In this document: piece after piece, positions 28,837 through 41,025 of the stretch
Position numbering within the stretch: the stretch's first letter is position 1
Layout of the letters: each line of letters opens with the position of its first letter
Assembly: GCA_011620605.1 (NCBI GenBank)
Contig: WOYW01000001.1
Span: 1-64,000, forward strand
Origin: Bacteroidales bacterium
Lineage (GTDB): Bacteria > Bacteroidota > Bacteroidia > Bacteroidales > UBA932
DNA: 64,000 bases
Reading direction: 5' to 3'
Notes under the pieces: generated by a model
Told to the model about the DNA's origin: nothing
What the model saw: only the letters and a program-made list of their open reading frames with translations
The model's database searches: none
Program-made: the position numbers and the translations under genes

Positions 28837-29358
28837 ATGAAGAAAGAACAAAAAGTACAGATCATAGATAGTTTGGCAGCTCAACTGCAGGCAACCCCTG
28901 ATTTCTACGTTGTGAACATTGAAGGACTCAATGCCGAGAAAACTTCCCGGTTGCGTCACGAATGTTTTGCACAGAACATCAAGCTGGTTGTAGTCAAGAA
29001 TACCCTGCTAAAACGTACACTGGAACAGGCAGGTATTGAGGAAATGAAAATGCTTTTCCCCATACTGGAAGGTTCCACTGCTGTAATGTTCACTGAAGTT
29101 GTCAATGCTCCGGCCAAACTGATCAAGTCTTTTGGCCAGGAAAACGGCAAGCCCGTTCTCAAAGGGGCTTTGGTTCAGGAATGTGCCTACATTGGGGAAG
29201 ATCAACTGGAAAACCTTGTCAACATCAAATCCCGTGAAGAACTCATTGGAGATATTGCCGGTCTTATCCTGTCCCCTGCACAAAGACTTGTATCGGCTAT
29301 TAAATCGGCCGGAAGCAATATGGCCTGTATTGTGAAAACACAGGCTGATCGTGAATAA
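28837..29358 (+). CDS. rplJ: 50S ribosomal protein L10
   Basis: Anchors the L7/L12 stalk. The start is set at the ATG at 28837 (MKKEQKVQIIDSL), not the TTG at 28828. 173 residues with the usual FYVVNIEGLNAEKTSRLR and VVKNTLLKRTLE segments. Only 14 bp separate it from rplA, so a long L10 leader like that of E. coli cannot exist here. Confidence 0.96.
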   Translation: MKKEQKVQIIDSLAAQLQATPDFYVVNIEGLNAEKTSRLRHECFAQNIKLVVVKNTLLKRTLEQAGIEEMKMLFPILEGSTAVMFTEVVNAPAKLIKSFGQENGKPVLKGALVQECAYIGEDQLENLVNIKSREELIGDIAGLILSPAQRLVSAIKSAGSNMACIVKTQADRE

Positions 29359-29397
29359 TTATTTTATCAAGAAAAAACAATTTTAAACATAAAAATC

Positions 29398-29775
29398 ATG
29401 GCAGAATTGAAACAATTGGCAGAATCCATTGCTAATCTTACCATTAAAGAAGCTATTGAATTAGCTAACATACTTAAGGACGAATACGGAATTGAACCCG
29501 CAGCCGCCACAGTTGCCGCCGTCGCCGCTTCCGGTGCCGCAGGACCTGCTGCCGAAGCTGAACAAACACAATTTGACGTAATACTTACATCCGCCGGACA
29601 GGCTAAACTGCAAGTTATTAAGGTAGTCAAAGAGATAACCAATCTTGGACTGAAAGAAGCCAAAGAACTTGTGGACGGAGCACCCAAGCCTCTGAAAGAA
29701 AAAGCAAGCAAAGCCGAAGCTGAACAAATCAAATCACAAATTGAAGAAGCTGGCGGAGAAGTTGAAATTAAATAA
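29398..29775 (+). CDS. rplL: 50S ribosomal protein L7/L12
   Basis: Flexible stalk protein that recruits translation GTPases. 125 residues: N-terminal dimerisation helix, Ala-rich hinge (about 38-52) and the C-terminal domain with [19 protein letters not shown]. Followed by a hairpin pair before rpoB. Confidence 0.97.
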   Translation: MAELKQLAESIANLTIKEAIELANILKDEYGIEPAAATVAAVAASGAAGPAAEAEQTQFDVILTSAGQAKLQVIKVVKEITNLGLKEAKELVDGAPKPLKEKASKAEAEQIKSQIEEAGGEVEIK

Positions 29776-29781
29776 ACTCAC

Positions 29782-29800
29782 TTCCCGAAATAATCGGGAA
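29782..29800 (+). other. Small hairpin after rplL
   Basis: Perfect 7-bp arms TTCCCGA/TCGGGAA with a 5-nt loop, 7 bases after the rplL stop. No U-tract follows, so it may be a processing or stability element acting together with the next hairpin. Confidence 0.5.
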
Positions 29801-29808
29801 CGGTACCA

Positions 29809-29843
29809 GGTTTAGGACCCCTGCGGGAGTTCTAAGCCTTTTT
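29809..29843 (+). terminator. Intrinsic terminator/attenuator between rplL and rpoB
   Basis: A nine-pair stem (29809-29817 with 29830-29838, two G-T wobbles) extended by CCC/GGG, followed by five T residues (29839-29843). It ends 37 bp before the rpoB ATG, so partial read-through is expected, giving less RNA polymerase than ribosomal protein message. Confidence 0.65.
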
Positions 29844-29880
29844 GTCGTTAAAACGTTTATTTTCAACTAATCCTTAGAAA

Positions 29881-32800
29881 ATGCCTCAAAAAGCAAATAA
29901 TCAGCGAATTAACTTCGCCACATCAAAAACCCTCCTGGATCATCCCGATTTTCTGGAGGTACAATTGAAATCTTTCCAGGATTTCTTCCAATTGGATACA
30001 ACTCCGGAAAACCGGAAAAACGAAGGATTATTCAGGGTATTCCAGGAGAATTTCCCCATTACCGATACCCGGAACAATTTTGTTCTGGAGTTTATCGATT
30101 ACTTTATTGATCCTCCGCGTTATTCCCTGGAAGAATGCCTGGACAGGGGACTGACTTACAGTGTGCCCCTGAAAGCAAAGCTCAAACTTTTTTGCACCGA
30201 TCCCGAACACGAAGATTTTGCAACCGTTCTCCAGGATGTTTACCTGGGAACAATCCCTTACATGACACCACGCGGAACGTTTATGATCAACGGATCGGAA
30301 CGTATAGTGGTATCACAGCTTCACCGGTCTCCGGGTGTATTCTTTGGACAAAGCATTCACACCAACGGAACCAAACTCTACTCGGCACGTATTATTCCTT
30401 TCAAAGGATCATGGATTGAATTCGCCACGGACATCAACAACGTGATGTACGCATATATTGACAGGAAAAAGAAATTACCCGTCACCACCCTTTTGCGTGC
30501 CATAGGATTTGAAAGCGATAAGGATATCCTGGAAATTTTCGGTCTGGCTAACGAGATCAAAGTTACCAAAACCAATCTTAAGAAGAATCTGGGCAGAAAA
30601 CTGGCTGCCCGTGTTTTGAAATCGTGGATCGAAGACTTTGTGGATGAAGATACCGGAGAAGTAGTATCCATTGAACGTAATGAAATTGTACTGGACAGAA
30701 AAACTGTCCTGGAAGAGGAACACATAGAGCTGATCCTCGATTCGGGTGCCGAAACCGTACTGCTGCATAAAGAAGATGCCAACATCGGTGATTATGCAAT
30801 CATACACAACACCCTGCAGAAAGATCCCTGTAACTCGGCAAAGGAAGCCGTAGTTTACATATACAGGCAATTACGCAACTCCGAACCGCCAGACGAAGCT
30901 ACGGCCATGGATGTGATAGACAAACTGTTCTTCTCCTCCAAGCGTTACGATCTAGGCGATGTGGGACGTTACCGTCTGAATCACAAACTCAACCTGAATA
31001 CACCTACCGACATTAAGGTGTTGACCAAAGAAGATATCATTGCCATTATACATCACTTGATACAGCTAATCAACTCTAAAGCGACGGTGGATGACATCGA
31101 CCATTTGAGCAACCGCCGTATCCGGACAGTAGGAGAACAGCTTGCCAACCAGTTCAGTGTTGGTTTATCACGTATGGCCCGGACTATTCGGGAAAGAATG
31201 AATGTGCGTGACAATGAGGTATTTACACCTATAGACCTGATCAACGCCAAGACATTGTCTTCTGTGATCAATTCATTTTTCGGGACTTCACAATTGTCCC
31301 AGTTCATGGACCAGACAAACCCCCTGGCCGAGATGACTCACAAACGCCGTCTCTCTGCCCTGGGCCCCGGAGGTCTTTCCAGGGACCGTGCGGGATTTGA
31401 GGTTCGCGACGTACACTATACGCATTACGGAAGACTTTGTCCCATTGAGACACCGGAAGGACCGAACATCGGTCTGATCTCTTCTTTGTGTGTATATGCG
31501 CGGATCAACGATCTTGGATTCATTGAAACACCTTACCGGAAAGTGGACAACGGATGTGTTGATCTTTCTGCCAAAGGCTTTCTTTACATGAGTGCCGAGG
31601 AAGAGGAAGAACGAATGGTGGCACAGGCGAACGTTAACCTGGACGATGACGGCAACATCCTTGATGAAAGGATCAAATGCCGTTATGAAGCCGATTATCC
31701 CGTTGTAACAAAAGAGGAAGTGCACCTGATGGACGTCGCCCCCAACCAGATCGCATCCATTGCAGCTTCCCTGATCCCCTTCCTGGAACACGACGATGCC
31801 AACCGTGCCCTGATGGGATCCAACATGATGCGCCAGGCAGTACCCCTGATCAGTCCCGAAGCTCCCATCGTGGGAACAGGCCTTGAAGGATCGGTGATCC
31901 GTGACAGCCGGACTCAGATCTCGGCAGAAGGAAAAGGAGAAGTGGTATACGTAGATGCAAACGAAATACACATCCGTTACGAAAGGACAGATGACGAGAA
32001 ATTTGTCAGTTTCAACCCGGAAGTGACCGTATACAAGCTCCCCATAAACAGGAAAACCAATCAGAATACCTCGGTAAACCTGAAACCGATTGTAAGGAAA
32101 GGCCAGAAGGTAACCGCAGGACAGATCCTTACTGAAGGGTACGGCACCCAGAACGGAGAACTTGCCCTTGGACGCAACCTGAAGGTGGCTTTCATGCCTT
32201 GGAAAGGATACAATTTTGAAGATGCCATCGTACTCTCGGAAAGAATGCTTCGGGAAGATGTTTTCACTTCCATACATGTTGACGAATACATTATGGAAGT
32301 CCGCGACACAAAACGCGGTATGGAAGAGCTTACCAGCGATATCCCCAACGTATCCGAAGAAGCCACCAAGAACCTGGACGAAAACGGGATCATTCGTATT
32401 GGAGCCTATGTGGAACCTGGAGATATTCTTATTGGAAAGATCACCCCTAAGGGAGAAAGCGATCCTTCCCCGGAAGAAAAACTCTTACGTGCCATTTTCG
32501 GTGACAAAGCCGGAGATGTAAAAGATGCCTCTTTGAAAGCTTCTCCTTCCCTGTATGGGACTGTAATTGACAAACGGCTTTTCTCCCGTATCATGAAAGA
32601 AGGATCCAGAAAGGTCAAACCCATTGCCAAAATGCAGGTACAACAGGCAGAAGAAAAATTCAAAGCCCGCTTTGATAACCTGACCAATGCATTCATGGAC
32701 AAAATGGAGACCCTGCTTAAAGGGAAAACGTCTCCGGGGATTACCAATCTATATGGAGAAACAGTCATTCAAAAAGACACCAAATTTACCAGGGGAATCC

Positions 32801-33699
32801 TTGAAAATCAAGAATTTGAAAACATCAACCCTGTTAAATGGACCAACGACAAGCACACCAATACCCTTATACGAAAACTGATCAACAATTACCTAATCAG
32901 TTTCAAGGAGCTGGATGCCGAATTAAAACGTGTGAAATACAGCCTTACCATAGGAGACGAACTTCCCTCGGGAATTATGCAACTTGCCAAGGTCTATATT
33001 GCCAAGAAACGTAAGATCAAGGTCGGAGACAAGATGGCCGGTCGCCACGGGAATAAAGGTATTGTAGCCAAAGTGGTGCGTGACGAAGACATGCCTTTCC
33101 TGGAAGACGGTTCCATTGTGGATATTGTATTGAATCCTCTTGGTGTGCCTTCTCGTATGAACCTTGGACAGATATACGAAACTGTTTTGGGCTGGGCCGG
33201 AAAAGAACTCGGATTAACTTTTGCTTCCCCTATCTTTGACGGAGCCACACTTGAAGAGATCACTTCTTACACGGAAAAGGCAAAACTGCCCAGGTATGGA
33301 AAGACATACCTGCGCGACGGTGGTAGCGGAGAACGTTTTGACCAACCGGCTACTGTGGGGGTTATTTATATGCTCAAACTGGGGCACATGGTGGATGACA
33401 AGATGCACGCCCGTTCCATTGGTCCTTATTCACTTATTACCCAACAACCTTTGGGAGGTAAAGCTCAATTCGGAGGACAACGGTTTGGGGAAATGGAAGT
33501 CTGGGCACTTGAAGCATTTGGAGCTTCCAATATTCTTCAGGAAATCCTTACCGTTAAATCGGATGATGTGACCGGAAGGTCACGCGCTTATGAAGCCATC
33601 GTGAAAGGAGACAATATGCCCCAGCCGGGCATTCCCGAGTCTCTGAACGTATTGCTTCATGAATTACGCGGTTTGGGTCTTAGCATTAACCTGGAATAA
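29881..33699 (+). CDS. rpoB: DNA-directed RNA polymerase beta subunit
   Basis: Catalytic core subunit of RNA polymerase, 1272 residues, the standard Bacteroidetes length. The rifampicin region [19 protein letters not shown] and [20 protein letters not shown] is of the sensitive type at the usual resistance positions. The C-terminal region with [19 protein letters not shown] is complete. Ten bp separate it from rpoC. Confidence 0.98.
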   Translation: MPQKANNQRINFATSKTLLDHPDFLEVQLKSFQDFFQLDTTPENRKNEGLFRVFQENFPITDTRNNFVLEFIDYFIDPPRYSLEECLDRGLTYSVPLKAKLKLFCTDPEHEDFATVLQDVYLGTIPYMTPRGTFMINGSERIVVSQLHRSPGVFFGQSIHTNGTKLYSARIIPFKGSWIEFATDINNVMYAYIDRKKKLPVTTLLRAIGFESDKDILEIFGLANEIKVTKTNLKKNLGRKLAARVLKSWIEDFVDEDTGEVVSIERNEIVLDRKTVLEEEHIELILDSGAETVLLHKEDANIGDYAIIHNTLQKDPCNSAKEAVVYIYRQLRNSEPPDEATAMDVIDKLFFSSKRYDLGDVGRYRLNHKLNLNTPTDIKVLTKEDIIAIIHHLIQLINSKATVDDIDHLSNRRIRTVGEQLANQFSVGLSRMARTIRERMNVRDNEVFTPIDLINAKTLSSVINSFFGTSQLSQFMDQTNPLAEMTHKRRLSALGPGGLSRDRAGFEVRDVHYTHYGRLCPIETPEGPNIGLISSLCVYARINDLGFIETPYRKVDNGCVDLSAKGFLYMSAEEEEERMVAQANVNLDDDGNILDERIKCRYEADYPVVTKEEVHLMDVAPNQIASIAASLIPFLEHDDANRALMGSNMMRQAVPLISPEAPIVGTGLEGSVIRDSRTQISAEGKGEVVYVDANEIHIRYERTDDEKFVSFNPEVTVYKLPINRKTNQNTSVNLKPIVRKGQKVTAGQILTEGYGTQNGELALGRNLKVAFMPWKGYNFEDAIVLSERMLREDVFTSIHVDEYIMEVRDTKRGMEELTSDIPNVSEEATKNLDENGIIRIGAYVEPGDILIGKITPKGESDPSPEEKLLRAIFGDKAGDVKDASLKASPSLYGTVIDKRLFSRIMKEGSRKVKPIAKMQVQQAEEKFKARFDNLTNAFMDKMETLLKGKTSPGITNLYGETVIQKDTKFTRGILENQEFENINPVKWTNDKHTNTLIRKLINNYLISFKELDAELKRVKYSLTIGDELPSGIMQLAKVYIAKKRKIKVGDKMAGRHGNKGIVAKVVRDEDMPFLEDGSIVDIVLNPLGVPSRMNLGQIYETVLGWAGKELGLTFASPIFDGATLEEITSYTEKAKLPRYGKTYLRDGGSGERFDQPATVGVIYMLKLGHMVDDKMHARSIGPYSLITQQPLGGKAQFGGQRFGEMEVWALEAFGASNILQEILTVKSDDVTGRSRAYEAIVKGDNMPQPGIPESLNVLLHELRGLGLSINLE

Positions 33700-33709
33700 A
33701 ATTTTGATT

Positions 33710-36700
33710 ATGGCTTACAAAAAAGATAGCAAATTAAAAATCAACTTCAATAAGATCACGATTGGACTGGCTTCTCCCGAAGAGATCCTGTCTATGTCCC
33801 GCGGAGAAGTGCTCAAGCCCGAAACCGTCAATTACCGTACCTACAAACCGGAACGCGACGGATTGTTCTGTGAAAGGATATTCGGCCCTTCCAAGGATTA
33901 TGAATGTCACTGCGGAAAATACAAACGCATCAGGTATCGCGGTATTATCTGCGATCGTTGCGGCGTGGAAGTGACCGAGAAGAAAGTCCGCCGGGAACGT
34001 ATGGGACACATATCACTGGTAGTTCCCATTGCTCACATCTGGTATTTCCGTTCCACTCCCAACAAAATCGGATACCTGTTGGGAATCCCTTCAAAAAAAC
34101 TGGAAGCCATTATATATTATGAAAGGTATGTGGTGATCCAGTCGGGTATTAAGGCACAGGATGGTTTCAATGAACTGGATTTTCTTACAGAGGAAGAATA
34201 CCTGGGTATTCTGGATACCCTTCCTAAAGAAAACCAAATGCTTGATGACGAAGATCCCAATAAATTCATTGCCGGTATGGGTGCCGAAGCTATATACAAG
34301 CTGTTGACACGCATCAACCTGGATGAACTTTCCTACGAACTTCGCCACAAAGCAGATGTGGAAACATCTCAGCAAAGAAAAACGGAAGCATTAAAGCGTT
34401 TGAACATTGTTGAAGCATTCCGGGATTCCAAAGAAATCAACAGGCCGGAATGGATGATCATGAAGGTTATCCCCGTGATACCTCCCGATCTTCGGCCCCT
34501 GGTCCCCCTTGACGGAGGCCGTTTTGCCACCTCGGACCTGAATGACCTTTACCGTCGTGTCATCATCCGCAACAACCGGCTGAAAAGACTGATAGAGATC
34601 AAAGCCCCTGAAGTGATCCTGAGAAATGAAAAAAGGATGCTCCAGGAAGCGGTTGACTCCCTGTTTGATAACTCCAGGAAATCAAATGCCGTAAAAACGG
34701 AAGCTAACAGGACACTAAAATCCCTGTCGGACAGTTTAAAAGGAAAGCAGGGCCGGTTCCGTCAAAATCTGTTGGGAAAACGTGTAGATTATTCTGCCCG
34801 TTCTGTTATTGTTGTAGGTCCTGAATTACATATGCATGAGTGCGGATTACCCAAAGATATGGCGGCAGAACTTTACAAGCCTTTTATCATCCGGAAACTC
34901 ATTGAACGCGGTATCGTTAAGACCGTAAAATCTGCCAAAAAGATCGTGGATCGTAAAGATCCCATGATCTGGGATATCCTGGAAAATGTCATGAAAGGCC
35001 ATCCGGTATTGCTCAACCGTGCTCCTACCCTGCACCGTTTGGGTATCCAGGCATTTCAGCCAAAATTGATAGAAGGAAAAGCCATCCAGTTGCACCCCCT
35101 GGCCTGTACCGCTTTCAACGCCGACTTTGACGGTGACCAAATGGCTGTTCACCTCCCGCTGGGCAATGCTGCTATTCTGGAAGCCCAGTTATTGATGCTG
35201 GGATCCCATAACATCCTTAACCCGGCAAATGGGGCACCTATTACGGTACCTTCCCAGGATATGGTATTGGGTTTGTATTACATAACCAAACTCAGGAAAA
35301 ACGCCAAAGGAGAAGGGATGACCTTCTACAATGCAGAAGAAGTGATTATTGCCTACAACGAGAAAGTTGTGGAAATGCATACGCGTATCAAGCTGCGTTT
35401 GAAGAAAACGACGGTACGCACTGCAAAAGATGAAAATAATCCTTCCAGAGGCACGAAAGTATTCCTGGCAGATCCCGCTCAGGGAACCCATATAATAGAA
35501 ACGTCAGTAGGTCGTGTCATATTTAACCAGGTAGTACCCCGTGAAGTTGGCTATATCAACGAAGTCCTCACCAAAAGGTCTTTAAGGGATATCATCAATC
35601 TTGTATTGAAAACAACCGATGTAGCCCGCACTGCCCAATTTTTGGATGACATTAAAGAAATAGGTTACAATATGGCCTATCGCGGCGGTCTGTCCTTCAA
35701 TCTTGACGATGTTATCGTTCCCGTTGAAAAGTCCGCTCTTATTGAAAAAGGGTATAGTGATGTAGAAAGCGTGATGGCCAACTACAATATGGGACTTCTG
35801 GCCAACAACGAAAGGTACAACAAAGTACTTGACATCTGGACCGGAGTTAACGTTAAACTGACCGATATCCTTGAAAAACAGCTGAAAGAAGACAACGAAG
35901 GGTTCAACCCTATCTATATGATGCTTGATTCCGGAGCCCGCGGATCCAAAGCTCAGATCCGGCAACTTTCCGGGATGCGTGGTCTTATGGCCAAACCACA
36001 AAAATCCGGATCTTCCAGTGCGGAAATTATTGAAAACCCCATCCTGGCTAATTTTAAAGAAGGGCTGTCCGTTCTGGAATACTTCATATCCACCCACGGA
36101 GCCCGTAAGGGGTTGGCCGATACAGCTCTGAAAACTGCTGATGCTGGATACCTCACCCGTCGACTGGTTGATGTTTCACACGATGTGATCATTAACGAAG
36201 AAGACTGCGGAACATTGAGGGGCTTGGTGGCAACAGCCATTAAGAACAAGGATCAGGTGGTGGAATCTCTCTATGACAGAATCCTGGGTCGCACGAGCGT
36301 TCATGATGTATACGATCCGCTGAGCGGCGAACTGGTGGTAGAATCCGGAGAAGAGATCACTGAAGAAATTGCCGAGAGAATATCTTCACTTCCCATTGAA
36401 CAGGTAGAGATCAGGAGCGTTTTAACCTGTGAATCCAAGAAAGGTGTATGTGCCAAATGCTACGGGAGAAATCTTTCTACTGGAAGAATGGTGGAAAAAG
36501 GAGAAGTAGTCGGAGTCATTGCAGCACAATCCATTGGTGAGCCGGGAACACAGCTTACATTGCGTACGTTTCACCAGGGAGGTACTGCATCCACAATTAC
36601 TTCTGAAAGCGAGATCATGGCCCGTTACAACGGGACTCTGGAGATTGACGAACTCAAGACCTTAACTAAAGTCTCCGCAACCGGGGAAACACAAACAATT

Positions 36701-38029
36701 GTCGTGGGACGTACCGCAGAGATGCGCATTGTAGATAACAATACACGCATTACACTTTCTTCCTACAACATTCCATACGGAGCCGTATTGTTTTTCAATA
36801 ACGGTGATCAGGTTAAGGAAAAAGACAAAATCTGTGAATGGGACTCCTATAATGCGGTTACCATTGCAGAAATTGACGGTACAGTTGCTTTTGACAGTCT
36901 CATCGAAGGAGTCACTTACCGCGAGGAAGCTGCCGATGAATATTCAATGCACCGCGATAAAGTGATCATAGAAAGCCGTGATAAATCGCGTAACCCTACC
37001 CTGAAGATCATGAAGGGAAAAGAAGAACTCAGGCAATACAACCTGCCTGTAGGAGCTCACATCATGGTCAATGCCAATCAGGAGATCAAGGCCGGAGATA
37101 TCCTGGTCAAGATCCCCCGTGCTATTGGAAAATCCAGAGATATTACCGGAGGTCTTCCGCGTGTTACCGAATTGTTTGAAGCCCGTAATCCTTCCAACCC
37201 GGCTATTGTGTCGGAAATTGACGGTGAAGTGCAAATGGGCCGGATAAAAAGAGGCAACCGGGAAATTATCATTCGTGCCAAGACCGGTGAAGAGAAAAAA
37301 TATCTGGTGCCCCTGTCCAAACAGATCCTGGTTCAGGAGAATGATTATGTTCGTGCCGGGATGGCGCTTTCAGAAGGAGCCATATCCCCTACTGACATAC
37401 TTTTGATACAAGGTCCCACCAAAGTACAGGAGTACATTGTAAACGAGATCCAGAGTGTATACCGCAATCAGGGTGTGAAGATCAACGACAAGCATTTTGA
37501 AGTTATTGTCCGCCAGATGATGCGTAAAGTAGAGATAGTTGATCCCGGAGATACCCGGTTCCTGCCGGAACAATTGGTTGACAAATGGGAATTCATGCAG
37601 GAAAACGATTTTATCTTTGACAAGAAAATCATTACGGATGCCGGAGATTCCCGGGAACTCAAACCGGGTCAGACTGTAACCGTTCGCAGACTGCGGGACG
37701 AAAATTCAACCCTCAAGCGTAAAGACCTGAAACTGGTTCAGGCCCGTGATGCCATGCCGGCCACTTCCAACCAGATCCTCCAGGGTATTACGCGTGCAGC
37801 CTTGAGAACAAACAGTTTCATGTCGGCTGCTTCATTCCAGGAAACAACCAAGGTGCTTTCGGAAGCTGCCATTTTTGGTAAGAGCGACACCCTGGAAGGC
37901 CTGAAAGAAAACGTTATTTGCGGCCATCTGATCCCTGCCGGAACAGGACAACGGGAATATGAAAATATCCTGGTCACATCCCTGACTGATTACAAAAAGA
38001 TGGTAGAAGAACGAACACTGCCCAAATAA
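33710..38029 (+). CDS. rpoC: DNA-directed RNA polymerase beta' subunit
   Basis: Largest RNA polymerase subunit, 1439 residues from the ATG at 33710 ([15 protein letters not shown]); an in-frame start at 33659 would lie inside rpoB and adds foreign residues. The N-terminal zinc site [19 protein letters not shown], the catalytic NADFDGDQM motif and the second Cys cluster ([13 protein letters not shown]) are present. The operon ends with a terminator at 38055-38080. Confidence 0.98.
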   Translation: MAYKKDSKLKINFNKITIGLASPEEILSMSRGEVLKPETVNYRTYKPERDGLFCERIFGPSKDYECHCGKYKRIRYRGIICDRCGVEVTEKKVRRERMGHISLVVPIAHIWYFRSTPNKIGYLLGIPSKKLEAIIYYERYVVIQSGIKAQDGFNELDFLTEEEYLGILDTLPKENQMLDDEDPNKFIAGMGAEAIYKLLTRINLDELSYELRHKADVETSQQRKTEALKRLNIVEAFRDSKEINRPEWMIMKVIPVIPPDLRPLVPLDGGRFATSDLNDLYRRVIIRNNRLKRLIEIKAPEVILRNEKRMLQEAVDSLFDNSRKSNAVKTEANRTLKSLSDSLKGKQGRFRQNLLGKRVDYSARSVIVVGPELHMHECGLPKDMAAELYKPFIIRKLIERGIVKTVKSAKKIVDRKDPMIWDILENVMKGHPVLLNRAPTLHRLGIQAFQPKLIEGKAIQLHPLACTAFNADFDGDQMAVHLPLGNAAILEAQLLMLGSHNILNPANGAPITVPSQDMVLGLYYITKLRKNAKGEGMTFYNAEEVIIAYNEKVVEMHTRIKLRLKKTTVRTAKDENNPSRGTKVFLADPAQGTHIIETSVGRVIFNQVVPREVGYINEVLTKRSLRDIINLVLKTTDVARTAQFLDDIKEIGYNMAYRGGLSFNLDDVIVPVEKSALIEKGYSDVESVMANYNMGLLANNERYNKVLDIWTGVNVKLTDILEKQLKEDNEGFNPIYMMLDSGARGSKAQIRQLSGMRGLMAKPQKSGSSSAEIIENPILANFKEGLSVLEYFISTHGARKGLADTALKTADAGYLTRRLVDVSHDVIINEEDCGTLRGLVATAIKNKDQVVESLYDRILGRTSVHDVYDPLSGELVVESGEEITEEIAERISSLPIEQVEIRSVLTCESKKGVCAKCYGRNLSTGRMVEKGEVVGVIAAQSIGEPGTQLTLRTFHQGGTASTITSESEIMARYNGTLEIDELKTLTKVSATGETQTIVVGRTAEMRIVDNNTRITLSSYNIPYGAVLFFNNGDQVKEKDKICEWDSYNAVTIAEIDGTVAFDSLIEGVTYREEAADEYSMHRDKVIIESRDKSRNPTLKIMKGKEELRQYNLPVGAHIMVNANQEIKAGDILVKIPRAIGKSRDITGGLPRVTELFEARNPSNPAIVSEIDGEVQMGRIKRGNREIIIRAKTGEEKKYLVPLSKQILVQENDYVRAGMALSEGAISPTDILLIQGPTKVQEYIVNEIQSVYRNQGVKINDKHFEVIVRQMMRKVEIVDPGDTRFLPEQLVDKWEFMQENDFIFDKKIITDAGDSRELKPGQTVTVRRLRDENSTLKRKDLKLVQARDAMPATSNQILQGITRAALRTNSFMSAASFQETTKVLSEAAIFGKSDTLEGLKENVICGHLIPAGTGQREYENILVTSLTDYKKMVEERTLPK

Positions 38030-38054
38030 AGGGAAATTATTACAAATAATTATC

Positions 38055-38080
38055 AATAAGGGCTGCGGCCCTTATTATTT
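38055..38080 (+). terminator. Intrinsic terminator after rpoC
   Basis: Nine perfect base pairs, AATAAGGGC (38055-38063) with GCCCTTATT (38068-38076), a 4-nt loop TGCG and a downstream A/T-rich tract with TTT. The arms' A/T ends make it potentially bidirectional. It closes the tuf-to-rpoC block. Confidence 0.8.
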
Positions 38081-38084
38081 TATA

Positions 38085-38092
38085 TATATTTG
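38085..38092 (+). promoter_or_regulatory. Putative -7 promoter element of korAB
   Basis: TATATTTG (TAnnTTTG) starting 9 bp after the rpoC terminator stem and 33 bp before the korA ATG. No clear TTG box, because the region upstream is the terminator hairpin. Confidence 0.55.
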
Positions 38093-38125
38093 CCACCATT
38101 AATAATAAATCAAAATCACTAACCT

Positions 38126-39970
38126 ATGCAGCATAAAGTAATCGACGTAAAGGACGTAGTGATTCGTTTTTCGGGTGATTCGGGCGACGGTATGCAGTTG
38201 ACAGGATCTCTCTTTGCCGATGCCTCTGCCTATTTTGGGAACGATATCCTGACCTTCCCCGATTATCCTTCGGAGATAAGGGCTCCACAGGGAACCGTTG
38301 CCGGAGTATCCGGTTTTCAGGTTCATATTGGCAGCAGTGCCATATATACCCCGGGAGACTATTGCGATATCCTTGTTGCCATGAATCCTGCGGCTCTGAA
38401 GTCTAACGTAAAATGGCTCAAGCCGAATGCAACCATCATTGTGGATACTGATACATTCGATGAAAAAGGGCTCGAAAAAGCCGGGTTTCAGACGACCGAT
38501 CCTTTTAAGGAACTGAAGATCAAGAACAGGAACATCATTGCAGCGCCCATAACCACCCTGACCAAAAACTGTCTGAATAAATGCGGACTGGATCCCAAAT
38601 CAGGATTGAGATGCAAAAATATGTTTGCATTGGGAATTTGTTTTTTCCTTTATAACATGCCCCTGAAGCATACGGAAGATTTTTTCAAAAAGAAGTTTTC
38701 CAGATCGCCTGATCTTATAGATATGAATAATAAGGTCCTCAGGGACGGGTATAATTATGCAGGGAATATCCAGGCAATTGCAGACACCTATATCGTTAAG
38801 CCTTCCAAACAAGAACCGGGTATATACAGGAATATCAACGGCAATAGAGCTATTGCCTGGGGATTGATGGCCGCTTCTGAAAAATCGGGAAGACCGCTTT
38901 TTTGCGGCTCTTATCCCATTACCCCTGCCACGAGTATACTGGAAGAACTGGCCATACACAAGGAGCTGGGTGTAAAAACACTTCAATGCGAAGACGAAAT
39001 AGCAGGTATTTGTACCGCCATAGGAGCTTCCTACGCCGGTTCACTGGCCGTAACGACTACTTCCGGACCTGGTCTGTCCTTGAAAACAGAAGCCCTGGGA
39101 CTGGCCATTATGGCTGAATTACCTTTGGTAATAGTGGACGTTCAAAGAGCCGGGCCTTCAACTGGGATACCCACAAAAACCGAACAAACAGATTTGAATC
39201 AGGCTTTATACGGACGTAACGGGGAGAGTCCGATAGCCATTATGGCACCCCATTCTCCTTCTCATTGTTTTGTTACGGCTTTTTATGCGGCTAAACACGC
39301 GCTGGAACACATGATGCCCGTGATCGTTCTTTCCGAAGGTTTTCTGGGCAACGGTTCTGAACCCTGGAGGATTCCGGACATGAAGGATTATCCCTCCATC
39401 AATCCGCCCATAATCTATGAACTTGAGCCTGATGAACCTTATTTTTATCCTTTCAAACGTGATCCCGAAACTATGGTCCCACGATGGGCCCTACCCGGTA
39501 CCGAAGGGTTGGAACACCGCGTAGGCGGGCTGGAAAAGAACCACAAAGGCGCTGTTTCTTCGGATCCGCTTGTACATGAGCAGATGGTGCAGGAACGCGC
39601 CAAAAAGGTGGAACTGCTGGCTCGTGAAATACCTCCGCTAAAAGTCATTGGAGAAGAAAAAGGGGATATTCTTATGGTTAGCTGGGGCGGCACTTACGGA
39701 CATATGCTGAGTGCAGAAAGTCAGTTGCGTTTACAGGGCATTAAAACAGGTCTGGCACACTTTGATTATATCAACCCGCTGCCCCTGAATACTGAAGAAG
39801 TCTTCAAACATTTTAAAAAGATCATTGTTTTTGAACTCAACAGCGGTCATTTTGCCAATTACCTGAGAACAAAGATCCCTCAGTTTACTTATTTACAATA
39901 CAACAAAATACAGGGTCAACCTTTTATCGTTTCCGAAATTACCGAAGCAATCAATGATTTAGTACAATGA
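38126..39970 (+). CDS. korA: 2-oxoacid:acceptor oxidoreductase, fused gamma-alpha subunit
   Basis: With the next gene it forms a ferredoxin-dependent 2-oxoacid oxidoreductase, most likely 2-oxoglutarate:ferredoxin oxidoreductase (2-oxoglutarate + CoA + oxidised ferredoxin to succinyl-CoA + CO2), reversible in anaerobes. The N-terminal gamma domain (about 1-190, RFSGDSGDGMQLTGSLFADA) is fused to the alpha pyrimidine-binding domain (about 220-580, with CGSYPITPATSILEELA and TTSGPGLSLKTEALGLA). 614 residues. It overlaps korB by 4 bp. Substrate (2-oxoglutarate rather than another 2-oxoacid) is inferred from family and the neighbouring gdhA. Confidence 0.88.
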   Translation: MQHKVIDVKDVVIRFSGDSGDGMQLTGSLFADASAYFGNDILTFPDYPSEIRAPQGTVAGVSGFQVHIGSSAIYTPGDYCDILVAMNPAALKSNVKWLKPNATIIVDTDTFDEKGLEKAGFQTTDPFKELKIKNRNIIAAPITTLTKNCLNKCGLDPKSGLRCKNMFALGICFFLYNMPLKHTEDFFKKKFSRSPDLIDMNNKVLRDGYNYAGNIQAIADTYIVKPSKQEPGIYRNINGNRAIAWGLMAASEKSGRPLFCGSYPITPATSILEELAIHKELGVKTLQCEDEIAGICTAIGASYAGSLAVTTTSGPGLSLKTEALGLAIMAELPLVIVDVQRAGPSTGIPTKTEQTDLNQALYGRNGESPIAIMAPHSPSHCFVTAFYAAKHALEHMMPVIVLSEGFLGNGSEPWRIPDMKDYPSINPPIIYELEPDEPYFYPFKRDPETMVPRWALPGTEGLEHRVGGLEKNHKGAVSSDPLVHEQMVQERAKKVELLAREIPPLKVIGEEKGDILMVSWGGTYGHMLSAESQLRLQGIKTGLAHFDYINPLPLNTEEVFKHFKKIIVFELNSGHFANYLRTKIPQFTYLQYNKIQGQPFIVSEITEAINDLVQ

Positions 39971-40983
39971 AATTCATTCCTCAAGACTTTAAATCAGATC
40001 AAGAAGTGAAGTGGTGTCCCGGTTGCGGAGATCATGCTGTTCTTGCAGCCATTCAGCGGGCATTACCGGAAGTCAGTGAAAAACTGGGCTATTCTCATGA
40101 GCGTTATGTTTTCGTTTCCGGAATTGGCTGTTCTTCACGTTTTCCCTATTATATGAAAACTTACGGTTTTCACGGGATCCACGGAAGGGCAGCTGCTATT
40201 GCCACCGGAATAAAAGTTGCGAATCCGACCTTGTCGGTATGGGAAATGACAGGTGATGGGGATTCTCTGGCTATTGGAGGAAATCACCTGATACATGCCA
40301 TCCGCAGGAACATTGACATAAATATTGTCCTTTTCAACAACCGAATTTATGGTCTTACCAAAGGGCAATACTCTCCTACCTCCCGGTGGGGTACTGTTAC
40401 CAAAACATCTCCGTTCGGGACTGTGGAACACCCTTTCAATCCCGGAGCGCTGGCCATGGGAGCCCGCGGAACGTTTTATGCACGCACTCTGGATGTGGAA
40501 TTAAAACTAACACAGGAGATCATGATGGAGGCTGCATCTCACGACGGGACCGCTTTAGTTGAAGTCCTTCAGAATTGTGTCATTTTTAACGACAAAATAC
40601 ATGCTCTTATTACAGATAGAAGCGTAAGGGCTGATCGAACCATAGTCTTACGTCACGGAGAACCCATGATATTCGGGAAAGACAATGACAAAGGACTCAT
40701 CCTTGAAGGAATGAGGCTAAAAGCAGTTACCATTGGAGAAAACGGGATTACAAAAGAAGACGTTCTGATTCACAATGCAGAAGAACAGAATCATGGAATG
40801 CACATGATGCTTTGTGAAATGGAATGGCCTGAACTCCCCGTTGCCCTGGGAGTGATCCGTAAGGTTAAAGACCGTACCTACGATGATATGGTCAAGGATC
40901 AGGTAACTGAAGTAGCTGACAGATCCTCCATACACTGTATGAACGATCTGCTCTGCAGCGGAGCCACTTGGGAAGTGGAATGA
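39967..40983 (+). CDS. korB: 2-oxoacid:acceptor oxidoreductase, beta subunit
   Basis: Thiamine-diphosphate-binding subunit, 338 residues. The N-terminal cysteine motif WCPGCGDHAVL and C in SGIGCSSRFPYY are likely iron-sulfur ligands, and the TPP/Mg motif is GDGDSLAIGGNH followed by NIVLFNNRIYGLTKGQYSPTS-type sequence. It starts inside the last codons of korA (ATGA overlap), so the subunits are made together. The beta family is shared by pyruvate and 2-oxoglutarate enzymes. Confidence 0.88.
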   Translation: MKFIPQDFKSDQEVKWCPGCGDHAVLAAIQRALPEVSEKLGYSHERYVFVSGIGCSSRFPYYMKTYGFHGIHGRAAAIATGIKVANPTLSVWEMTGDGDSLAIGGNHLIHAIRRNIDINIVLFNNRIYGLTKGQYSPTSRWGTVTKTSPFGTVEHPFNPGALAMGARGTFYARTLDVELKLTQEIMMEAASHDGTALVEVLQNCVIFNDKIHALITDRSVRADRTIVLRHGEPMIFGKDNDKGLILEGMRLKAVTIGENGITKEDVLIHNAEEQNHGMHMMLCEMEWPELPVALGVIRKVKDRTYDDMVKDQVTEVADRSSIHCMNDLLCSGATWEVE

Positions 40984-41025
40984 TTTGCACCAAAAATTAA
41001 CATCTTTAAAATTTACTTATTTATC

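Noticed and set aside
29461-29727. Gly/Cys-rich minus-strand frame inside rplL
   Set aside because: It is the reverse of the Ala-rich L7/L12 hinge; low-complexity artefact.
31288-32277. A 329-codon open frame on the minus strand inside rpoB
   Set aside because: Fully antisense to essential rpoB, with a Cys/His/Phe-rich composition typical of reverse-strand artefacts and no known domain.
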